Numbered from the stretch's first letter, positions 39,440-47,477 are shown. The stretch: DNA of 64,000 nt from Roseisolibacter agri (GCF_030159095.1 NZ_BRXS01000002.1:186001-250000), one strand, 5' to 3'. Notes: generated from the letters alone by a model not told the origin. Numbers and translations are program-made.

Positions 39440-40131
39440 CGGCGCCCGTCGTGCTGCACGCCCGCGCCCTGCTCTTCGACCTGGATGGCGTCCTCGCGGA
39501 CTCCACCGCTTCCGTGGAGATGCACTGGCGCCGCTGGGCCGCGCGCCACGCGCTCGATGCCGATGCGCTCCTGCGCGTCGTCCACGGGCGCCGGGCCGTG
39601 GACACCATCCGCGCGGTGGCGCCGCAGCTCGACGCCGAGGCGGAGCTGGCCTGGCTCGTGGCGGCCGAGGCGGGGGACACGGCGGGCGTCGTGGCCGCGC
39701 CGGGAGCGGCCGCCCTGCTGGCCAGCCTGCCGAGCGACGCATGGGCGATCGCGACGTCGGGCGTGCGCGCCGTGGCCGTGGCCCGGCTGCGGGCGAGCGA
39801 CCTGCCGGTGCCGCCCGTGCTAATCGCGGCCGACGAGATCGCGCGCGGCAAGCCGGACCCCGAGGGCTACCTCGCGGCGGCGGCCCGACTCGGCTGGCCG
39901 CCCGCGGCGTGCGTGGTCCTCGAGGACGCGCCGGCGGGCATCGCCGCGGCGCGCGCCGCGGGCATGGCCTGCGTCGCGCTCACGACGACGCACTCCGCGT
40001 CGGAGGTGGCGGGGGCGGACCTGGTGGTGCCCACGCTGGCCGCGCTCCAGGTGACGCGCGCCGCGCATCCGGACGGTGGCGTGCAGTACACGCTCGCCGC
40101 GAAGCCCGGGCACGCGTCGGCCGACGTCTGA
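39436..40131 (+). CDS. HAD-superfamily sugar phosphatase-like protein
   Basis: 231 residues from a GTG overlapping the upstream stop (GTGA). Motif I LLFDLDGVLADS, motif II region AIATSGVRAVAVARL, conserved K in ARGKPDPEGYL and motif IV VVLEDAPAGIAAARAAGM, as in beta-phosphoglucomutase-like phosphatases. Probably acts on a small sugar or polyol phosphate. Its TGA lies in a decayed R'' box. Confidence 0.92.
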   Translation: MTAPVVLHARALLFDLDGVLADSTASVEMHWRRWAARHALDADALLRVVHGRRAVDTIRAVAPQLDAEAELAWLVAAEAGDTAGVVAAPGAAALLASLPSDAWAIATSGVRAVAVARLRASDLPVPPVLIAADEIARGKPDPEGYLAAAARLGWPPAACVVLEDAPAGIAAARAAGMACVALTTTHSASEVAGADLVVPTLAALQVTRAAHPDGGVQYTLAAKPGHASADV

Positions 40132-40150
40132 CGCCGCGTTGCAGCTGACG
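40126..40150 (+). repeat. attC: Fossil attC b: R''-L'' half only
   Basis: GTCTGAC followed by GCGTTGCAGCTGACG (40136-40150), an exact copy of the R''-proximal half of array attC sites. No R' half follows. Confidence 0.78.
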
Positions 40151-40157
40151 CGCGCGA

Positions 40158-40634
40158 TCAGTCGCCGCCGCCACGCAGCCGCTGCGTCCCGGATTCGCCG
40201 AGCGTGCGCTCGATGGCATCGCCGCGACCGCCAGGCAGCTCGCGCCGACTCGCGCGCCTGGCCAGCGCGAGCGAGCCGGCGGCGCACACCGCGCACGCCA
40301 CCGCGAACGCGGCGTGGATCGCCAGCACCTCGCTCCCGCCGAGCGACGCCCGCCAGACGAAGAAGGCCGAGAGCAGCAGGCCGCCCACGGCGCCCCACGC
40401 CGCGAAGCGCGGCAGCGACATCTGCTCGAACCGGCGGCGGCCCTCGGTCAGCGCGAGGAGCGCGGCGAAGACGATCCCGGCGATGAAGCCGAAGACGCCG
40501 AAGATCAGCGGGAACGGTGCGTCGGGCGTGAAGCCGAGCACCCAGCGCGGGACGAGACCCACGGCGGACCAGGCGACCGCCCAGGTGACGCCCATCCCGA
40601 TCGCTCCGCGAACGCGTCGCCGCCACTTCCGCAT
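40158..40634 (-). CDS. Four-helix membrane protein on the opposite strand
   Basis: 158 residues. Helices near 12-30 (GVTWAVAWSAVGLVPRWVLG), 40-60 (LIFGVFGFIAGIVFAALLAL), 75-92 and 100-125. It is one of only two minus-strand genes right of the array. No family recognised. Confidence 0.7.
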   Translation of the reverse strand: MRKWRRRVRGAIGMGVTWAVAWSAVGLVPRWVLGFTPDAPFPLIFGVFGFIAGIVFAALLALTEGRRRFEQMSLPRFAAWGAVGGLLLSAFFVWRASLGGSEVLAIHAAFAVACAVCAAGSLALARRASRRELPGGRGDAIERTLGESGTQRLRGGGD

Positions 40635-40733
40635 GCTCGCCTCCGACGCCAGCGTCGTGCATCCTTCCCGACCGACGCCTTCAATCGGGCGCCGCGCCCC
40701 GGACCTCGCAAGTGCGCGTCCGGAGCGCGCGCC

Positions 40734-41147
40734 ATGAGCGCCGCGCGCATGCGCACCCTCCTCATCCTCCTCCTCGCCGGCGCCCTGTGCGCGGCCCCCA
40801 CGACGCTCGACGCGCAGCGACGCACGGCGCCCGTCGCGGCCACGCCGCCGCGCGCGCGACCGGCGCGCGACGCGCACGCGCTTCAACCGATGGCTCGCGC
40901 GCGCGACGGCGCGCGCCGGCGACCGTGGATCCGCAACGCGCTCGTGGGCGCCGCGGTCGGCGGCGCGGTGGGCTACGGCATCGGGCACTCGAGCTGCGAC
41001 GCCTGCGACGACCCCGCGCCGATCTATGCGGCCGCGGTGCTCGGCGCCGGCCTGGGGGCGGCGGTCGGGCTCGCGATCACGCTCGCGCCGCAGGGCGCGC
41101 AGGTGCGCTGGCACCCGCGGGCACCCGCGCGGGCACCCGCACGCTGA
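40734..41147 (+). CDS. Exported glycine-zipper protein
   Basis: 137 residues from ATG 40734. Signal peptide (MRTLLILLLAGALCAAPTTL, cleavage near DAQ), basic spacer, then two Gly-rich helices (NALVGAAVGGAVGYGIGHSS and AAAVLGAGLGAAVGLAITLA) of glycine-zipper type. The last part of the VanZ-fusion protein at 42055-42405 has the same layout. Confidence 0.7.
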   Translation: MSAARMRTLLILLLAGALCAAPTTLDAQRRTAPVAATPPRARPARDAHALQPMARARDGARRRPWIRNALVGAAVGGAVGYGIGHSSCDACDDPAPIYAAAVLGAGLGAAVGLAITLAPQGAQVRWHPRAPARAPAR

Positions 41148-41212
41148 CGAGGCGCTGACCGCGCACCTCGGCTACCACCTGGGCGAGCTGGCGCGATGGC
41201 GCGCCGCGGCCC

Positions 41213-41218
41213 TATGAT
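41213..41218 (+). promoter_or_regulatory. TATGAT box before the DoxX-like gene
   Basis: A near-consensus -10 box about 50 bp upstream of the ATG at 41267, in otherwise very GC-rich DNA. No convincing -35 box is seen. Confidence 0.35.
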
Positions 41219-41266
41219 CGCCTCTCGCCACGCGCGCCGAGCGCGGACACCCCGAGAAGACACGCG

Positions 41267-41638
41267 ATGCACATCCTGTTGTGGGTCCTGCAGGGCCTCG
41301 CCGCGCTCGTGTACGGCGCGTCCGGCGTCATGAAGCTCTTCATGTTCGACAGGATCAGCGCAGAGGTGCCCTCCTTCGGCGCGCTGCCGCGCGAGGTCTG
41401 GATGGCCCTCGGCGTCCTGGAGCTCGTCTGCGTGGTGGGGCTCATCGTCCCCGCCGCCCTCCACTGGCGTCCCGCGCTCACCGGAGTCGCCGCCGCGCTG
41501 CTGGCGCTCGAGAGCCTCGTGTTCATCGGCGTGCACGTGAAGTACGCCGAGGTCCCGTCCATCGTCATGAGCGCCGTGCTGGGGCTCGTGATGGCGTTCA
41601 TCGCGTACGGCCGGCTGGTCCTGCGGCCGATCGTTTGA
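41267..41638 (+). CDS. DoxX-like membrane protein
   Basis: 123 residues with four helices. LWVLQGLAALVYGASGVMKL, FGALPREVWMALGVLELVCV and GLIVPAALHWRPALTGVAAA fit the DoxX-like (DoxX_2) family. Function uncertain; some relatives are linked to quinone or thiosulfate metabolism. Confidence 0.85.
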   Translation: MHILLWVLQGLAALVYGASGVMKLFMFDRISAEVPSFGALPREVWMALGVLELVCVVGLIVPAALHWRPALTGVAAALLALESLVFIGVHVKYAEVPSIVMSAVLGLVMAFIAYGRLVLRPIV

Positions 41639-41652
41639 GGCACGCCGCAGCC

Positions 41653-42405
41653 ATGGTCGTCCCGCCGCACCGACTCGCACGCACGCTCGTCGTGGCGCTG
41701 GCTGGCGTGGCGCTCGTCGCGTTCGCCGCGATCGTGGTCGCCGCGGACCGACGTGCGCTGCCGACCGCGATCCAGCGGCTCTACGCGTGGCCCGGCGGCG
41801 ACAAGGTCGGCCACGTCGTGCTGCTGGCCGCGCTCGCGTTCGTGTGCGATCTGGCGCTGCAGGGCCGCATCGTCCGGCTCGGGGCGTGGACGCTGTCGCT
41901 GGCGGGCGTCCTCGTCGCGGTGGGGATCACGCTCGAGGAGGCGTCGCAGGCGCTCTTCCCGGGCCGCACGCTCTCCGTCGCGGACCTCGCGTGCTCCTAC
42001 CTCGGCGTGTACCTCGGCGTGCGGGCCGCACGGCGCCTGGCGGGAGCGCTCGCGATGCGCCGCTCCTCCGTGCAGGCCGTGCTCCTGCTCGCGAGCGCGA
42101 CGCTCGCGCCCACGCCGGCCGATGCGCAGCGTCCGGCGCCGGCGGGCGTCGTCGGCCGATCCGCGACGCTCGCACCGATGACGGACGCGCCGCTGCTGCA
42201 CGCGCCCACACCGCGCCGCCCGCCAGCCTGGCCCTACGTGCTCGGTGGCGCGGTGCTCGGCGGCGCGGCGATGGCCGGCGGCCTCGCGCTCGCGCTGCGC
42301 GACGGCGAGTCGCTCGCGCACCCGATCGCCTACGTGCCGGCCGTCGCCGGGGCCGCGGCGCTGGGCGCGGGCGGCGGCTACCTCGTGTACCGGCTCCGGT
42401 TCTGA
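41653..42405 (+). CDS. VanZ-like membrane protein fused to a second exported domain
   Basis: 250 residues. Residues 1-134 are VanZ-like (GGDKVGHVVLLAALAFVCDL and ITLEEASQALFPGRTLSVAD). At 42055 an in-frame ATG begins a typical signal peptide (MRRSSVQAVLLLASATLAPT, then PADAQR) followed by a glycine-zipper domain like that at 40734. Either this is a real fusion, or two genes have lost the stop between them, or the second start is the true one for a separate protein. Confidence 0.75.
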   Translation: MVVPPHRLARTLVVALAGVALVAFAAIVVAADRRALPTAIQRLYAWPGGDKVGHVVLLAALAFVCDLALQGRIVRLGAWTLSLAGVLVAVGITLEEASQALFPGRTLSVADLACSYLGVYLGVRAARRLAGALAMRRSSVQAVLLLASATLAPTPADAQRPAPAGVVGRSATLAPMTDAPLLHAPTPRRPPAWPYVLGGAVLGGAAMAGGLALALRDGESLAHPIAYVPAVAGAAALGAGGGYLVYRLRF

Positions 42406-42431
42406 GCGATGGCCTCGCGTGCGCGGCCCGT

Positions 42432-42451
42432 GTGGCGTTGCAGCTGACCGA
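42432..42451 (+). repeat. attC: Fossil attC c: L'' half, running into a GNAT gene
   Basis: GTGGCGTTGCAGCTGACCGA matches the first third of long-class sites such as attC5 and attC15. The following ATGAGCATC of the GNAT gene aligns with AGAGCATCAGG of those sites, so the gene start overlaps the fossil. Confidence 0.78.
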
Positions 42452-42456
42452 CGTCC

Positions 42457-42900
42457 ATGAGCATCCCCGTCCGCCACGCGGAGATCGCCGACGCGCCCGA
42501 GATCGCGGCCTGTCTCGCGGTGCTCGGCTACGACACGCCGCCCGCACTGGTGGCCGAGCGGCTCACGGCGTTCGCGGCGAGCGACGTGGACGTGGTGCTC
42601 GTCGCGGGTGGGGCGCCGGGCGCGGCGCTGCACGGCGTCGTGAGCGCGCACGCGCTGCCGCTCTTCCACACGACCGGGCGGCTCGTGCGCCTCACCGCGC
42701 TCGCGGTGCGTGGGGAGGCGCAGGGCCGCGGCGTCGGGCGGGCGCTGGTGCAGGCGGCGGAGGCGTGGGCCTGGCGCGTCGGCGCGCGGCGGGTGGAGGT
42801 GACGAGCGGCGATCACCGTCCCGGCGCCCACGCCTTCTACCAGGCGCTCGGCTACGCGCTGGACGAGCGCCGCTTCATCAAGCACGCGACAGCACGCTGA
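42457..42900 (+). CDS. GNAT acetyltransferase
   Basis: 147 residues. LTALAVRGEAQGRGVGRALV (acetyl-CoA loop) and VEVTSGDHRPGAHAFYQALG, YALDERRFIKHATAR define the fold, close to PhnO/YjgM-like members. Its start may derive from attC sequence. Confidence 0.9.
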   Translation: MSIPVRHAEIADAPEIAACLAVLGYDTPPALVAERLTAFAASDVDVVLVAGGAPGAALHGVVSAHALPLFHTTGRLVRLTALAVRGEAQGRGVGRALVQAAEAWAWRVGARRVEVTSGDHRPGAHAFYQALGYALDERRFIKHATAR

Positions 42901-43064
42901 TGGCGACAGACGCCCGCCGATCGCGTCGATCCCGCCCGCGCGGCGCGCGTGGAAGCGCCGCGACCGTTGCCTCCGGGGGCGAGACGCGCGAACATCCTCC
43001 GCGTCCCGCGTCACCGGACGAGGGGGTCACCGACGACGGTACCCGAGGGGAGGAACCGACATGA
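42900..43064 (+). CDS. Possible small basic protein
   Basis: 54 residues, Arg/Pro/Gly-rich (DARRSRRSRPRGARGSAATV). ATG overlaps the GNAT stop and its stop overlaps the next start, which favours translation, but composition is poor evidence. Confidence 0.3.
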   Translation: MATDARRSRRSRPRGARGSAATVASGGETREHPPRPASPDEGVTDDGTRGEEPT

Positions 43065-43342
43065 GCACGCAGCACGCGCGCGCCGGCCGTGCCGGCACGG
43101 GGGAGGCGAAGGCCCGCCTGGGAGCCGCGCACGGGATGGCGCGCCTGACCGAGCGGCAGGCGTCGGCGATGCGCCGCGCGGCCTGGGCATGGCTGGAGCG
43201 GCACGCGGACGCGGAGCGGCTGCCCGCGGCGTTCTTCGAGCGGCAGGCGACACGCTACGGCATCGCGTCCTCGACCGCGCGCGCGGCGGTCCACGGCGAC
43301 ACGTGGTCGTACCTGACCGAGCCGCCGCCCGTGCCGCGCTGA
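43061..43342 (+). CDS. Small soluble hypothetical protein
   Basis: 93 residues: AAHGMARLTERQASAMRRAA, WAWLERHADAERLPAAFFER. Helical, possibly DNA-associated; no family recognised. Ends just before fossil attC d. Confidence 0.55.
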   Translation: MSTQHARAGRAGTGEAKARLGAAHGMARLTERQASAMRRAAWAWLERHADAERLPAAFFERQATRYGIASSTARAAVHGDTWSYLTEPPPVPR

Positions 43343-43349
43343 CGCACGG

Positions 43350-43393
43350 GCCGACCAGGCGTTGCAGCTGACGCAGCGCCGCGGCGCTGCGTC
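43350..43393 (+). repeat. attC: Fossil attC d: L'' half plus central palindrome
   Basis: GCCGACC (R''-like), AGGCGTTGCAGCTGACG, then a perfect 24-bp palindrome at 43370-43393 (GACGCAGCGCCG and its complement). The palindrome is what remains of the hairpin tip; the R' half is gone. This is the right-most trace of the array that I can see. Confidence 0.75.
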
Positions 43394-43423
43394 GGCGCAC
43401 CAACTCACGAGCGGGAGGGCCGG

Positions 43424-43636
43424 ATGGATCGTCCGTACACGACCCGGGCGCAGCGCGCGCTCACGCTGGCCGAGGGCACCGCGGCGGCGCGCGGCGACGA
43501 GTTCGTCGGCACGGAGCACCTGCTGCTCGGCCTCCTCGCGGAGCGCACGGGCCCCGCCGCGCAGATCCTCGGGCATCTCGGCGTCACGGCCGACCGCGTG
43601 GAGCAGCTGCTCGCGGACGCCCGGCCGCGTCCCTGA
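43424..43636 (+). CDS. Stand-alone Clp N-terminal domain protein
   Basis: 70 residues: YTTRAQRALTLAEGTAAARG, DEFVGTEHLLLGLLAERTGP and AAQILGHLGVTADRVEQLL are a single ClpC-type N-domain repeat with no ATPase part. Such pieces may act as adaptor or substrate-binding modules. A good ribosome-binding site (GGGAGGG) precedes the ATG, so it is not just debris. Confidence 0.85.
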   Translation: MDRPYTTRAQRALTLAEGTAAARGDEFVGTEHLLLGLLAERTGPAAQILGHLGVTADRVEQLLADARPRP

Positions 43637-43646
43637 CCGCGGCGCC

Positions 43647-43988
43647 ATGGCGCGCTTCCGGTTCGGGGTCACGCGCTACCCCGGCGTGCTCGATGCGATC
43701 GAGCGGCAGCTGGCGCCCGCGGGCGGGCTGACGTGCAGCCTGGGCGCGGGGCGCGTGCATCTCGTCCTGCGCGGCGTGGGCGCCACGCGCTGGAGCGCGG
43801 ACGCGCAGATCGCCCACGCGCTGGAGATGGCGCGCGCCGCGCGCGCGGTGCTCGCCGCCGATGCCCGCGCGCCCGTGCGCGTGCACGCGCAGCACGCCAT
43901 CGTGGTGCGCTACGAGGACGTCGCGGTCACGGGCGGCTGCGACGTGCGCGCCCACTGGGAGTGCGTCGTCCCGACCCCGGCCCGCTGA
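43647..43988 (+). CDS. Hypothetical protein
   Basis: 113 residues from ATG 43647. Strands such as GRVHLVLRGVGATRWSADAQ and HAIVVRYEDVAVTGGCDVRA; no signal or membrane segments and no family recognised. Confidence 0.55.
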   Translation: MARFRFGVTRYPGVLDAIERQLAPAGGLTCSLGAGRVHLVLRGVGATRWSADAQIAHALEMARAARAVLAADARAPVRVHAQHAIVVRYEDVAVTGGCDVRAHWECVVPTPAR

Positions 43989-44003
43989 CGCGTGGAGCCG
44001 TCC

Positions 44004-44552
44004 ATGAGCGATCCGCTCCCGACCTTCCGCTACCATCCCGACCCGCTCGCGACGGGCAGCGTCGCGCGCTCGGACGCGACGTGCCGCTGCTGCCGCCGCC
44101 CGCGCGGCTACGTGTACGCGGGACCGGTGTACGCGGACGAGGCGCTCGACGACGCGCTGTGCCCGTGGTGCATCGCCGACGGATCGGCGGCCGCGCGCTT
44201 CGACGCCGAGTTCGTGGATCCGGAAGGCGTGGGCGACTACGGCGCGTGGGATCCGGTGCCAGCGTCGGTCGTCGCGGAGGTCTCGCAGCGCACGCCGGGC
44301 TTCAGCGGCTGGCAGCAGGAGCGCTGGTGGACGCACTGCGGCGACGCGGCGCAGTATCTCGGACCGGCCGGCGCGGTGGAGCTGCAGGCCGAATGGGCGG
44401 CGGCGCTGCCCGCGATCCGCGCGGACGCGGGCTTCGCCGGCGCGGACTGGGACGACTACCTCGCCGCGCTCGATCGCGACCACGCGCCCACGGCGTACGT
44501 CTTCCGCTGCCGCCACTGCGGGCAGCTCGGCGGCTACAGCGACGTCGACTGA
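44004..44552 (+). CDS. CbrC family (UPF0167) protein
   Basis: 182 residues from ATG 44004 (GTG 43992 possible). PTFRYHPDPLATGSVARSDA, CRCCRRPRGYVYAGPVYADE, ALCPWCIADGSAAARFDAEF and QERWWTHCGDAAQYLGP are diagnostic; Cys pairs CxCC, CxWC and CRHCGQLGGYSDVD bind zinc. E. coli CbrC is tied to colicin E2 tolerance. Confidence 0.93.
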   Translation: MSDPLPTFRYHPDPLATGSVARSDATCRCCRRPRGYVYAGPVYADEALDDALCPWCIADGSAAARFDAEFVDPEGVGDYGAWDPVPASVVAEVSQRTPGFSGWQQERWWTHCGDAAQYLGPAGAVELQAEWAAALPAIRADAGFAGADWDDYLAALDRDHAPTAYVFRCRHCGQLGGYSDVD

Positions 44553-44562
44553 GGAGGGTTAC

Positions 44563-45009
44563 ATGGCCATCGCGCACACCGTCACGGTCGCACGCGGGAC
44601 GCGCACGCGCGCGCTGCTCCACGAAGTGCTCCTGGGCACGTGGATCGGCCTGCTCGTCCTCGGCGTCGGCGGACGCGCGGTGATGCGCGCGATCGCGCTC
44701 GCGACCGATGCGCCGCGCGCGCTGACGCTGGGCGGCACGGTGACCGTGCTCGCCGCCGGCGCGGCCGCGGGCGCCGCCGGCGCCGTGCTCCACGCCGTGA
44801 GTCGCGCCGTCGCGGCGCGCGGCGCCGGTGGTCGGACCGTCGTGCGCCTCGTGCTCTTCGCCGCGCTGCTCGCGCTCGTGACGGCGCGCGGGCTCCACGG
44901 CTCGCCGGCCGCGCCCGCGCGGGCGTTCTGGCCGCTGGTGGCGCTCTACGGCGTGCTGTTCGCGCGCGCCGTGCGTGCGCGCCGCGCGGGCGACTCACGC
45001 GTGGGCTGA
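44563..45009 (+). CDS. Membrane protein
   Basis: 148 residues with four helices (LLGTWIGLLVLGVGGRAVMR, TVTVLAAGAAAGAAGAVLHA, VVRLVLFAALLALVTARGL and FWPLVALYGVLFARA). Preceded by GGAGGG. No family recognised. Confidence 0.65.
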   Translation: MAIAHTVTVARGTRTRALLHEVLLGTWIGLLVLGVGGRAVMRAIALATDAPRALTLGGTVTVLAAGAAAGAAGAVLHAVSRAVAARGAGGRTVVRLVLFAALLALVTARGLHGSPAAPARAFWPLVALYGVLFARAVRARRAGDSRVG

Positions 45010-45011
45010 CC

Positions 45012-45401
45012 ATGCCGACCCCGGACCCGATCGACGACTACATCGCCGGCTTCCCCGCGCCGATCCAGGAGCGGCTCGTCGCGATGCGCCGCACGATCCG
45101 CGCGCACGCGCCGCAGGCGACGGAGCGCATCGCCTACCGCATCCCGACCTTCCACCAGGGCGGGAACCTGGTGCACTTCGCCGCGTTCGCGCACCACATC
45201 GGGTTCTATCCGGGGCCGAGCGGGATCACGGCGTTCGCGGACGCGCTCGCGTCGTACCGGCAGGCGAAGGGCTCCGTGCAGTTCCCGCACGACGCGCCGC
45301 TGCCGCTCGACCTGGTGGCCGCGATCGTCGCGTTCCGCGTGCGGGAGAACGGCGCGAAGCGCGCGCCGAAGCGCGCGTCGAAGCGCGTGCCGAAGTCGTA
45401 G
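45012..45401 (+). CDS. DUF1801/YdhG-like protein
   Basis: 129 residues. IDDYIAGFPAPIQERLVAMR, RIAYRIPTFHQGGNLVHFAA, FAHHIGFYPGPSGITAF and KGSVQFPHDAPLPLDLVAAI match the DUF1801 (YdhG/frataxin-like) pattern. The Lys/Arg-rich tail (KRAPKRASKRVPKS) is unusual. Confidence 0.9.
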   Translation: MPTPDPIDDYIAGFPAPIQERLVAMRRTIRAHAPQATERIAYRIPTFHQGGNLVHFAAFAHHIGFYPGPSGITAFADALASYRQAKGSVQFPHDAPLPLDLVAAIVAFRVRENGAKRAPKRASKRVPKS

Positions 45402-45405
45402 CCGC

Positions 45406-46104
45406 GTGCAGCAGGAGCGCGGGACCGTCGTGCTGGTGCACGGGCTGGGGCGGACGCGCTGGTCGATGGCGCCGCTCGCGTGGGCCGCGCGCCGTCGCGG
45501 CTACGCGGTGGTGAACTGGGGCTACCGCTCGCGGCGCGGGACGGTCGCGATGCACGCCGCCGGCCTCGCGGACCGGCTCGCGCAGCTCGCCGCGCAGGGC
45601 GTGGGCCCGGTGCATCTCGTCACGCACTCGCTCGGCGGCATCGTCGTGCGGGCGAGCCTGGAGCTGCCGGCGGCGTCCGCGTGGCGGCATCGCCTGGGGC
45701 GCATCGTCATGCTCGCGCCGCCGAACCAGGGCTCCGAGCTCGCGGATCGGCTGCGCGCCTGGCGCGTCACGCGGCGCGTGCTCGGTCCCGCGTTCCTGGC
45801 GCTCGGCACCGGGCCGGAGTCGGTCGCGCGCCAGCTCGGCGCGCTGCCGGCGGGCATCGAGGTCGGCGTCGTCGCCGGCACGCGCAACTGGAATCCGCTC
45901 TTCGGGCGGTGGATGCCGCGGCCGCACGACGGCAAGGTCTCGGTCGCGAGCACGCGGCTCGCGGGGATGACGGACTTCAGCGCGGTCGCGCGCGGGCACA
46001 CCTTCCTGATGCTCGCGCCCGACGTGCACGCGCGCATCTTCGCCTTCCTCGCGCACGGACGGTTCATGCCGGACCGCCCGCGTCCCGACCCGTCGCCACC
46101 GTGA
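45406..46104 (+). CDS. Alpha/beta-hydrolase (lipase-like)
   Basis: 232 residues from a GTG. GTVVLVHGLGRTRWSMAPLA provides the oxyanion region, THSLGGIVVRASLE the nucleophile elbow (Ser), and RGHTFLML the likely catalytic His. No signal peptide. Substrate unknown; the fold is shared with PGAP1-like and triacylglycerol lipases. Confidence 0.88.
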   Translation: MQQERGTVVLVHGLGRTRWSMAPLAWAARRRGYAVVNWGYRSRRGTVAMHAAGLADRLAQLAAQGVGPVHLVTHSLGGIVVRASLELPAASAWRHRLGRIVMLAPPNQGSELADRLRAWRVTRRVLGPAFLALGTGPESVARQLGALPAGIEVGVVAGTRNWNPLFGRWMPRPHDGKVSVASTRLAGMTDFSAVARGHTFLMLAPDVHARIFAFLAHGRFMPDRPRPDPSPP

Positions 46105-46604
46105 GCACGATCCGCCGCTGCCGCCCCGACGAACACGCCGCGATCCGCGCCATCGTGAACGCGGCCGCCGAACGCTATCGCGGCGTGATCCCCGCGGACT
46201 GCTGGCACGAGCCGTACATGTCGGCCGAGCAGCTCGCGCGCGACGTCGCCGCGGGCGTGGCGTTCTGGGGATGCGAGGACGAGGACGGCGCGCTCGCCGG
46301 GGTGATGGGCATCCAGCCGGTGCAGGACGTCCATCTGGTGCGGCACGCCTACGTCCGGCCGGACCGGCAGGGGCACGGCATCGGCGGGCGGCTGCTCGCG
46401 CACCTCGAAGCGCTCGGGGGGCGGCGGATCCTGATCGGCACGTGGGCGGACGCGACGTGGGCGATCCGCTTCTACGAGCGGCACGGCTACACGCTGGTGC
46501 CGGCGCACGAGACGGCGGCGCTGCTGCGGCGGTACTGGACGGTGTCGCCGCGCCAGATCGAGACGTCGGTCGTGCTCGCGAAGCCGCCGCTCGACGATGC
46601 ATGA
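46101..46604 (+). CDS. GNAT acetyltransferase
   Basis: 167 residues from a GTG that overlaps the hydrolase stop. RRCRPDEHAAIRAIVNAAAE, HAYVRPDRQGHGIGGRLLAH and GTWADATWAIRFYERHGYTL define the fold. Confidence 0.92.
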   Translation: MSTIRRCRPDEHAAIRAIVNAAAERYRGVIPADCWHEPYMSAEQLARDVAAGVAFWGCEDEDGALAGVMGIQPVQDVHLVRHAYVRPDRQGHGIGGRLLAHLEALGGRRILIGTWADATWAIRFYERHGYTLVPAHETAALLRRYWTVSPRQIETSVVLAKPPLDDA

Positions 46605-47142
46605 TGCTCGCGTGACTCCGTCGTCGCCCCCCACCGCACCGATCGTGCGCCCACTCGCCCGACTCCTTCTCGCGGCGCTGCTCGGCGGCTGCGCCAGCGC
46701 CGCGACGCGCCGCACGCCCGCCGACGATGCGGCCGACCGCGCGGCGCTGCTGCGGCTGCACGCGGAGCAGCGTACCGCGCACCTGGAGCGCCGCGCGGCG
46801 CTGATCGTCGGCAGCCAGGCGGACACGATGCTGAGCGTGTCGAACGGCCGCGTCTCCACCGCCACGCGCGAGCGCACGCGGGCGTCCTTCCAGTCGTACT
46901 TCGACGCGTCGACGTTCCAGGCGTGGGACGACGTCGCGCCGCCGCGGATCCGCATCTCGCCCGACGGCCGCATGGCGTACGTGATCGTCGAGAAGCGCGT
47001 GCACGTGACGTCGGCGTCGCCGACCGGTGGCGCGCCGGTCGTGGAGCGCCTGCGGTACGCGTGGCTCTCGGTCTACGAGAAGCAGGGCGGCGAGTGGCGG
47101 ATGACGGCGATCGCGTCGACCGAGCGGCCCGACTCGACGTGA
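46597..47142 (+). CDS. Lipoprotein with NTF2/SnoaL-like domain
   Basis: 181 residues (a GTG at 46612 is an alternative start). Lipobox LARLLLAALLGGC. The mature part ADRAALLRLHAEQRTAHLER, SVSNGRVSTATRERTRASFQ, YFDASTFQAWDDVAPPRIRI and AWLSVYEKQGGEWRMTAIAS has the order of SnoaL/DUF4440-like proteins. Confidence 0.78.
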   Translation: MHDARVTPSSPPTAPIVRPLARLLLAALLGGCASAATRRTPADDAADRAALLRLHAEQRTAHLERRAALIVGSQADTMLSVSNGRVSTATRERTRASFQSYFDASTFQAWDDVAPPRIRISPDGRMAYVIVEKRVHVTSASPTGGAPVVERLRYAWLSVYEKQGGEWRMTAIASTERPDST

Positions 47143-47477
47143 TCCGCGGCCTTCGCGCGCTCGTCGCCTGCACGCTGCTCGGCATCGTCCTCGCGCTCGC
47201 GTCGAGCGTGGTGCGCGGCACGCGGCTCGAGGTGCAGGATTGGGACTGCCCGCCGGCGCCCGCGTCGTGCGCGCGGCCCGTGCTGGTGCGCGGCTTCCCG
47301 CTGCCCTACATCTCCGACCACCACGGCATCTCGCCCGTCGGCAGCGCGGACCTCGTGGGCGCGCTGCTCGGCATGGACCACCTGCACGAGGGTGCGCTCA
47401 CGGTGGACGCGGCGCTCTACGCGCTGCTGGCCGCCGCGGTGCACGCGGCGACGACGCGCGCCCGGCGCCGCCGCTGA
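47139..47477 (+). CDS. Small exported hypothetical protein
   Basis: 112 residues from a GTG overlapping the upstream stop. N-terminal hydrophobic segment (LVACTLLGIVLALASSVVRG), two Cys (DWDCPPAPASC) and a second hydrophobic segment at the C-terminus. No family recognised. Confidence 0.6.
   Translation: MIRGLRALVACTLLGIVLALASSVVRGTRLEVQDWDCPPAPASCARPVLVRGFPLPYISDHHGISPVGSADLVGALLGMDHLHEGALTVDAALYALLAAAVHAATTRARRRR

Noticed and set aside
41145-41180. TGACGAGGCG-CTGACC after the glycine-zipper gene, like an attC with a deletion
   Set aside because: Match is short and needs a gap inside the most conserved part; kept only as a weak hint of another lost site.
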